Shown here: piece after piece, positions 58,876 through 64,000 of the stretch
Numbering within the stretch: the first letter of the stretch is position 1
How the letters are laid out: the number at the start of each line of letters is the position of its first letter
DNA from: Pseudomonas citronellolis
GTDB taxonomy: Bacteria; Pseudomonadota; Gammaproteobacteria; Pseudomonadales; Pseudomonadaceae
Assembly (NCBI RefSeq): GCF_029335315.1
Contig: NZ_JARJLT010000301.1
Span: 1-64,000 of the forward strand
DNA: 64,000 bases
Direction of reading: 5' to 3'
Position numbers and translations under genes: made by a program
Notes under the pieces: model-generated
The model's input: only the letters and a program-made list of their open reading frames with translations
Told to the model about the DNA's origin: nothing
Database searches by the model: none

Positions 58876-59559
58876 ATGCACGCAATCCTGCAATGGCACA
58901 CCCAGGCCGGCACCGTCACGCCCGACAACCGGGATGCCTCCGCCCATATCAATCAGGCACATGCCAGCCTCTACCTGATCGCCGATGGCAGCAGCAGCCA
59001 CCCTTGCAGCGGAGAATTGGCCAAGGCCCTGATTGCAAAGCTCACGCTTGATTTCAGTCTCTTGCCCGCAACTGATCTGAACCCAGAGCAACTGGCCGAA
59101 GCGCTACTGCAGATAATCGCCAGCAGCCATCAGGCACTGCGTGACCCACACCCACATGCGGCCTGCAGCTACCTGATGCTATGCCTGCTCGCCGATGCCG
59201 CGTTCAGCATCCACGAAGGCGACTGCTGCCTTGGACTGATCGGGCAAAGCGGCAAGATTGACTGGCTGAGTAGCGCGCACTGTGCCGCCAACTGGCAAGG
59301 CAACCTCATTCACGCAGAAATTGCGCAAGCCCCATCACGCCACCGCCTGACTCGCTGCTTCAGCGCCAGGCGAGCGAGCAATCCCGAGATAAACCACTGG
59401 CCTCTTGAGCCAAACCAGCATTGGCTGCTGGCTACTGATGGCTTTTGGGCGGGCCTTAGCCCCCAGGAACAACAGAGTTTTCTACGCGACGGCAACCTGC
59501 CCGCACCACCCACCGATGACGACATCAGCTGCCTGAGCATCATCACACCGCCTACTTGA
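58876..59559 (+). CDS. PP2C-family protein phosphatase
   Basis: 227 residues. Metal-binding motifs in order: 'PDNRDASAHI' (cf. NEDA), 'LYLIADGSSSHPCSGE' (Asp37-Gly38), 'SIHEGDCCLGLI' (GDS-like), 'HWLLATDGFWAGLS' (Asp) and 'PPTDDDISCLSII' (Asp pair). Would remove phosphate from Ser/Thr, or possibly reverse a nucleotidyl-type modification. ATG follows the stop of the nucleotidyltransferase without a gap. No kinase partner is in the window. A PP2C as third gene of an AbiE-like pair is not an arrangement I know. Confidence 0.82.
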   Translation: MHAILQWHTQAGTVTPDNRDASAHINQAHASLYLIADGSSSHPCSGELAKALIAKLTLDFSLLPATDLNPEQLAEALLQIIASSHQALRDPHPHAACSYLMLCLLADAAFSIHEGDCCLGLIGQSGKIDWLSSAHCAANWQGNLIHAEIAQAPSRHRLTRCFSARRASNPEINHWPLEPNQHWLLATDGFWAGLSPQEQQSFLRDGNLPAPPTDDDISCLSIITPPT

Positions 59560-59560
59560 T

Positions 59561-59588
59561 GAGCCGAATAACACCCCCTATTCGGCTC
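59561..59588 (+). terminator. 10-bp stem-loop between the phosphatase and hsdM
   Basis: GAGCCGAATA and TATTCGGCTC enclose 8 nt. No T-run follows, so it is an attenuator or RNA-stability element rather than a sure terminator. CCCTATAAAT (59593-59602) right after it may be the -10 of an hsdM promoter. Confidence 0.5.
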
Positions 59589-59618
59589 ACGACCCTATAA
59601 ATCATTTGAGACCCCAGC

Positions 59619-61166
59619 ATGACCAACTCCGACATCGTCCAGAAGCTCTGGAACCTCTGCGACGTGCTGCGCGACGACGGCATCAACTACAGCGACTATG
59701 TCACCGAACTGGTCTTGCTGCTGTTTATCAAAATGGAATATGAACAGGTCCAGAACAACGACAGCTTCGCCCACAAGCTGCCCGAGGGGGCGCGCTGGCC
59801 GGATCTGGCGGGTAGATCCGGCCTTAACCTGCTGACCCACTACAAACAAACACTGCTCGACCTGGGCCAGAACGCCGACCCGCTGATCGCCGCCATCTAT
59901 GCCGATGCACAAACGCGCCTGAAAGAGCCGCGCCACCTAGAGCAACTGATCAAAAGCCTGGACGGCATCGACTGGTTCAGCGCCCGCCAGGATGGCCTCG
60001 GCGACCTCTACGAAGGCCTGCTGGAGAAGAACGCCAGCGAAACCAAATCCGGTGCTGGCCAGTACTTCACCCCGCGCCCGCTGATTGACAGCATTATCAA
60101 CTGCCTCAAGCCGCAGCCCGGTGAAACCATCCAAGACCCGGCCGCTGGCACCGCAGGCTTTTTGATTGCCGCCGACGCCTATATCAAACGCCACACCGAT
60201 GATCACTACGACCTCGACGCCAAGGCCCAGGCCTTCCAGCGCAACAAGGCCTTTGTTGGCATCGAACTGGTGCCCAGCACCCGCCGCCTGGCGTTGATGA
60301 ACACCCTGTTGCATGGCATGGAAGGCGATGAAGAAGGCGTGGTGCACCTGGGCAACGCCCTCGGTCAGCCCGGTGCCAGCCTGCCCAAAGTCGACGTGAT
60401 CCTCTCCAACCCGCCGTTCGGCACCGCCAAGGGCGGTGGGGGCCCAACCCGCGACGACCTCACCTACAAGACCAGCAACAAGCAGCTGGCCTTCCTCCAG
60501 CACATCTACCGTGGCCTCAAGCCCGGCGGCCGCGCGGCGGTCGTATTGCCGGACAATGTGCTATTCGAGGCCGGCGTCGGCACCGACGTGCGCCGCGACC
60601 TGATGGACAAGTGCAACCTGCACACCATCCTGCGTCTGCCCACCGGGATCTTCTATGCCCAGGGCGTGAAGACCAACGTGCTGTTCTTCCAGAAAGGCAC
60701 ACAGGCCAACCCGCGCCAGGAGGAAGGCTGCACCCAGCGCGTCTGGATCTATGACCTGCGGAGCAACATGCCCAGCTTCGGCAAACGCAGGCCCTTCGGC
60801 GCCCAGCACCTCAAAGCCTTCGAGGACGCCTACGGCACCGATGCCAACGGCACCAGCCCACGCGCCGAGAATGTCGAGGGCATCGCCGAGCAAAGCCGCT
60901 TCCGTGTCTTCACCCGCGAGCAAATCCGCGAACGCGGCGACTCGCTGGATATCAGCTGGCTCAAGGATGCCGACAGCCTGGATGCTAGCGAGCTGCCGGC
61001 GCCCGAGGTGCTGGCCGGTGAGGCCATGGCCGAGCTGACCGAGGCGCTGCGTGAACTAGACCAGTTGATGCAGTCGTTGGGCGCCGGGGATGAGGCCGAG
61101 CAGCAGAAACGGATGCTGGCGGAGGTGATGGGGTTGGCGGTGGCTCAGGAGGTTGGGGATGAGTGA
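59619..61166 (+). CDS. hsdM: Type I DNA methyltransferase subunit (HsdM)
   Basis: 515 residues. N-terminal helical domain, SAM motif in 'PAAGTAGFLIAADAY' and catalytic 'LSNPPFGTAKGGGG' (N6-adenine, NPPF). Methylates the target adenine and forms the M2S core with HsdS. ATG 59619; the ribosome site is weak. Overlaps hsdS by 8 bp. Confidence 0.95.
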   Translation: MTNSDIVQKLWNLCDVLRDDGINYSDYVTELVLLLFIKMEYEQVQNNDSFAHKLPEGARWPDLAGRSGLNLLTHYKQTLLDLGQNADPLIAAIYADAQTRLKEPRHLEQLIKSLDGIDWFSARQDGLGDLYEGLLEKNASETKSGAGQYFTPRPLIDSIINCLKPQPGETIQDPAAGTAGFLIAADAYIKRHTDDHYDLDAKAQAFQRNKAFVGIELVPSTRRLALMNTLLHGMEGDEEGVVHLGNALGQPGASLPKVDVILSNPPFGTAKGGGGPTRDDLTYKTSNKQLAFLQHIYRGLKPGGRAAVVLPDNVLFEAGVGTDVRRDLMDKCNLHTILRLPTGIFYAQGVKTNVLFFQKGTQANPRQEEGCTQRVWIYDLRSNMPSFGKRRPFGAQHLKAFEDAYGTDANGTSPRAENVEGIAEQSRFRVFTREQIRERGDSLDISWLKDADSLDASELPAPEVLAGEAMAELTEALRELDQLMQSLGAGDEAEQQKRMLAEVMGLAVAQEVGDE

Positions 61167-62523
61167 GTTGCCGGCTGGCTGGACGCATTTTGCGCTAAAG
61201 GACATTGGCGGACTGTCCGGGGGCAAGACCCCCTCAAAGGCAACCCCCAAGTTCTGGTCCAGTCCTGATGTGCCCTGGGTTTCTCCAAAGGATATGAAAA
61301 GAGACCTGCTGTCAGACTCAGAAGACAAGATTTCAAACGAGGCAGTCGATCAAGCAGGGATGACGCTCTATCCAGCTAACTCCGTGCTGATGGTCACTCG
61401 CAGCGGAATCCTTCAGCACACCTTCCCGGTTTCAATGGCTGGTACAGCCTTGACGGTTAATCAGGACATAAAAGTCCTCCGCCCAATCGAGGGAATCAAC
61501 CCCAAGTATTCCTTTCACCTACTAAAAGGCTTCGGCAGCGTAATCCTCACTCGGTGCAGCAAAGCAGGCACTACTGTGCAGAGTGTTGATTCGGAAAAGC
61601 TGGAGGCTTTGATGCTTCCGCTGCCACCGCTCGCCGAGCAAACCCGCATCGCCCAAAAGCTCGATGAACTGCTGGCCCAGGTCGACACTCTCAAAACCCG
61701 CATCGACGCCATTCCCGCCCTGCTCAAACGCTTCCGTCAATCCGTCCTCGCCGCAGCAGTTTCCGGGCGGTTGACAGAGGGTTGGCGCACAGCGCACGGC
61801 ATTGATGAGCCTCAAGCCAGTTGGAAAGCCATTGAGCTAGCAGAGGTCAGCGCACTGGTAACTAGTGGCTCACGTGGCTGGGCTGAATACTACGCCAGTA
61901 ATGGGGCAATATTTATTCGCTCCCAAGACATCAACACTGACGAGCTAGACACGTCGGATACTGCTTTTGTAAGGCTGCCCGAGTCGAGTGAGGGGAAGAG
62001 AACTCGCGTTCAACCACAGGACATCCTCATCACAATTACCGGCGCCAATGTAGGCAAAGTTGCACGAGTCAAACAGGCACTCTCAGAGGCGTATGTCAGC
62101 CAGCACGTTGCCTTGGTCAGACTTCAACGCCCTGAACTAGCACCATTTGTAGAGCTTTATCTAAAGGATGTTGGCTCTGGTCGAAAGAAGCTGACAGAAC
62201 TCGCCTATGGCGGTGGAAAACCTGGGTTGAACCTCTCCAACATTCGAGATCTGGCATTTGCACTGCCCTGCCTAGAGGAGCAAACCGAAATCGTCGTGCG
62301 CGTCGAACAACTCTTCGCCTTTGCCGAGCAACTGGAAGCCAAGGTCGCAGCGGCCCAGACCCGTATCGACCATCTGACCCAAAGCATCCTGGCCAAAGCC
62401 TTCCGTGGCGAACTGGTACCCCAGGACCCGAACGACGAACCGGCCAGCGTGCTGCTGGAACGCATCCAGGCCCAACGCGCGGCCGCACCCAAGGCCAAGC
62501 GCGGCAGAAAGGCTTCAGCCTGA
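61159..62523 (+). CDS. hsdS: Type I specificity subunit (HsdS)
   Basis: 454 residues with two target-recognition domains (about 1-150 and 205-370) and two conserved helical regions: 'LPPLAEQTRIAQKLDELLAQ' and 'LPCLEEQTEIVVRVEQLFAF', ending in 'SILAKAFRGELVPQDPNDEP'. Sets the bipartite recognition sequence. ATG 61159 has AGGAGG 6 nt upstream; TTG 61153 would sit on the ribosome site. TRD1 and the middle of TRD2 are clearly more AT-rich than their flanks, as expected from TRD exchange. Confidence 0.93.
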   Translation: MSELPAGWTHFALKDIGGLSGGKTPSKATPKFWSSPDVPWVSPKDMKRDLLSDSEDKISNEAVDQAGMTLYPANSVLMVTRSGILQHTFPVSMAGTALTVNQDIKVLRPIEGINPKYSFHLLKGFGSVILTRCSKAGTTVQSVDSEKLEALMLPLPPLAEQTRIAQKLDELLAQVDTLKTRIDAIPALLKRFRQSVLAAAVSGRLTEGWRTAHGIDEPQASWKAIELAEVSALVTSGSRGWAEYYASNGAIFIRSQDINTDELDTSDTAFVRLPESSEGKRTRVQPQDILITITGANVGKVARVKQALSEAYVSQHVALVRLQRPELAPFVELYLKDVGSGRKKLTELAYGGGKPGLNLSNIRDLAFALPCLEEQTEIVVRVEQLFAFAEQLEAKVAAAQTRIDHLTQSILAKAFRGELVPQDPNDEPASVLLERIQAQRAAAPKAKRGRKASA

Positions 62524-62555
62524 GCACACCATCGACTCGCTGAAGGAGCAGCCCC

Positions 62556-63422
62556 ATGAACCCCAAGGATTGGATTGAACTGCTGCAACGCCTGTTCGGC
62601 TGGATCAGTGATCGACGCAATCCGGCCCGCCGGCAGGCCGCACGCGTGCTGGCGACCTTTGAAGCCCACGGCGTGGCTTGCACCGAGATCAATGCACTGC
62701 TGCCGGCCTCGCTGCAGCTAACGGCGTACCAGTGGTCCAACCCCGATCAGCTCAAGCTGGTATTGCAACAAGCGCATCTCGATTGGATCAACCAGCATTT
62801 CGCCCTGGAGCCGTGCTGGCTGAGCGGTACGAGCAATGCCGCCCACCAGAAGATTTTCAGTTACAAGGCGCCGACTGAACTGCATCAGTGGTTTATGCAG
62901 CACGGCCATGTGGCAGAGGGTATCGAGTTTCGGCTCTATCTGATTACCCCGGACACTCACGAAATCGGCCCTGACACTGAGGGCTACTACGCCCTGATAT
63001 TGGAGCAACTGGGCGATGATCTTTCCGCCTGCAGCCGTTTCTTCCACCTGACCGAAGGTGGTCATTTCGAGCACTACCCAAGCCTGATACATCTGCTGCA
63101 GGTTCTGGCTATTGCCCACTACCACGGCGCCATCTTCCAGCGCTCACAGCTGGAGGCCTCTGCCCTGTATCAACTGAGCCATCACCAGGGCCTGATTCCG
63201 TCCTGGCTGGATCGCTGCCGTCCCCACCCGCTGGAGGCCGACCATGAGCTATGGCCGCACTTCTCCGGACACTCGCCCTGGCTGGATGCATTACGCGCCG
63301 AGGCTGAGGAAGGCCTGCTCCTCGCTGGATCGACCGAAGTGCTTGAGCGACTGCACGACGATACCCAACGTTTTTCCCGCCAGCCCAGCAGCGGACCATT
63401 GCCAACTGCTCTAGCTCGATGA
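62556..63422 (+). CDS. Unrecognised island protein, 288 aa
   Basis: 288 residues, soluble, no membrane segment. The N-terminal 30 residues are basic and helical ('MNPKDWIELLQRLFGWISDR'). Trp/His/Leu-rich helical stretches follow ('QILAIAHYHGAIF'-like; actual 'VLAIAHYHGAIFQR' at about 187-200). I recognise no catalytic motif. ATG 62556 has AAGGAG 8 nt upstream. It lies 32 bp after hsdS and before the Mrr genes, so it belongs to the defence island. It might be an accessory of the RM system or an independent defence gene. Confidence 0.7.
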   Translation: MNPKDWIELLQRLFGWISDRRNPARRQAARVLATFEAHGVACTEINALLPASLQLTAYQWSNPDQLKLVLQQAHLDWINQHFALEPCWLSGTSNAAHQKIFSYKAPTELHQWFMQHGHVAEGIEFRLYLITPDTHEIGPDTEGYYALILEQLGDDLSACSRFFHLTEGGHFEHYPSLIHLLQVLAIAHYHGAIFQRSQLEASALYQLSHHQGLIPSWLDRCRPHPLEADHELWPHFSGHSPWLDALRAEAEEGLLLAGSTEVLERLHDDTQRFSRQPSSGPLPTALAR

Positions 63423-63437
63423 TTGCAAGGAGGCCCT

Positions 63438-63509
63438 ATGCCTATTCCAGATTTCCAGAGCGTCATGCATCCGGTGTTCCTATCGCCGAGCACACGCCGC
63501 TGGGCCTAA
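63438..63509 (+). pseudogene. Remnant of an Mrr-type gene (23 codons)
   Basis: MPIPDFQSVMHPVFLSPSTR and three more codons, then TAA. The first ten residues look like the N-terminus of one Mrr-family group (IPDFQxxMxPVL). AAGGAGG stands 4 nt before the ATG, so the start site is intact while the body is gone. Directly upstream of a full Mrr start, it suggests replacement or decay of an earlier copy. Confidence 0.5.
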
Positions 63510-63565
63510 ACGCTCTCATACCGCACCTGTAGGCTAATCACGTTCATCCGAAGGATATAGAGCCA

Positions 63566-64000
63566 ATGTCCGTACCGACCTACGACCAGTTCATCGAGCC
63601 AGTCCTGCGTTTTCTTGCCGCTCACGCGGATGGCGCGACAGCGGCAGAGACCCAGGAGGGTGCTGCTCTTGCGCTTGGTTTGAGCCACGCCCAGCGCGAG
63701 GAAACCATCGCCAGCGGTCAGGCGACCTACAAGAACCGTGCAGGCTGGGCACACGACCGCCTCAAGCGTGCCGGCTATTCCAGCAGCGCCAAGCGCGGTT
63801 ACTGGAGGCTGACCGAAGCCGGTCTCGCCTTCGCCCAAAGCAATCCGGCGCCGCTCAACGCTGGGCAGGTCGAGTACCTGGCGGTGAACTTCATGAGCGT
63901 GAAGCTGAAAGCGGCGCCGGATGCTGCCTCACTGGACGAAAGCGACGACACACCGACACCGGCCAATCTGGCCACCAGCAGCCCGCAGGAGCGCCTGGAT
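63566..64000 (+). CDS. mrr: Mrr restriction endonuclease (partial, N-terminal part)
   Basis: 145 codons to the window end, still open. The N-terminal winged-helix (Mrr_N) domain resembles E. coli Mrr throughout: 'PTYDQFIEPVLRFLA', 'YKNRAGWAHDRLKRAG' and 'LATSSPQERLD'. Mrr is a type IV enzyme cutting certain methylated DNA. The catalytic C-terminal domain lies beyond the edge. ATG 63566 with AAGGA 10 nt upstream. Sharing an island with a methylating type I system implies the two must be compatible. Confidence 0.9.
   Translation, partial: MSVPTYDQFIEPVLRFLAAHADGATAAETQEGAALALGLSHAQREETIASGQATYKNRAGWAHDRLKRAGYSSSAKRGYWRLTEAGLAFAQSNPAPLNAGQVEYLAVNFMSVKLKAAPDAASLDESDDTPTPANLATSSPQERLD

Overview
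The window is chromosomal DNA from a high-GC Pseudomonas of the P. aeruginosa group. From trpE to the CAU tRNA the gene order matches the PAO1 block from about PA0613 down to PA0574.1: ptrB, prtR, prtN, trpE, gph, rpe, the agt transport genes, murU, amgK, lptD, surA, pdxA, rsmA, apaG, apaH, glpE, prkA, yeaH, spoVR, cca, folK, folB, plsY, tsaD, rpsU, dnaG, rpoD, rmcA. The proteins read as homologues rather than P. aeruginosa copies, so a related species is likely. The comparison with PAO1 is from memory; no search was run.

Positions 1-9765 (minus strand) hold phage-tail genes at the trpE side of the trpE-trpG interval, where P. aeruginosa keeps its R/F pyocins. The order in transcription is ptrB, a PA0613-like gene, a GNAT acetyltransferase, then a tail-terminator-like protein, a tail-tube-like protein, a short coiled-coil tape-measure-like protein, a small protein, a 1191-residue repeat protein and a series of coupled tail-tip proteins running off the left edge. 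No head, portal, terminase or sheath gene lies between the regulators and the tail genes. A PrtN P-box-like sequence precedes the first tail gene, and PrtR/PrtN lie next door. The best reading is a headless, non-contractile tailocin, unlike the canonical R or F pyocins I know. Several intrinsic terminators interrupt the cluster.

Positions 10171-11370 (plus) encode the SOS-sensitive repressor PrtR and the activator PrtN, with a shared operator-like motif in both promoter regions.

Positions 11597-27565 hold trpE-gph-rpe, the agtABCD transporter for 4-aminobutyrate/5-aminovalerate with a second binding protein, its AgtSR two-component system, a DUF3530 protein, a DjlA-like protein and the murU-amgK cell-wall recycling pair.

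Positions 27693-53671 are core housekeeping: outer-membrane biogenesis (lptD-surA), a pdxA-rsmA-apaG-apaH-glpE run, the prkA-yeaH-spoVR stress operon, cca, folate genes, plsY, tsaD, the rpsU-dnaG-rpoD macromolecular synthesis group (yqeY is not between rpsU and dnaG), the c-di-GMP enzyme RmcA and a tRNA-Ile2(CAU).

Positions 53672-64000 form an accessory defence island directly behind the tRNA, with visibly more AT-rich codon use. A type I restriction-modification system (hsdR, hsdM, hsdS) is interrupted by a coupled three-gene cassette: a winged-helix regulator, an AbiEii-like nucleotidyltransferase and a PP2C phosphatase. A 30-bp near-perfect palindrome lies in front of the cassette and a 10-bp-stem hairpin behind it. 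After hsdS come an unrecognised 288-residue protein, a 23-codon remnant resembling an Mrr start, and the beginning of an intact Mrr endonuclease gene. The tail cluster and the three-gene cassette are the two strongest candidates for something not yet described.
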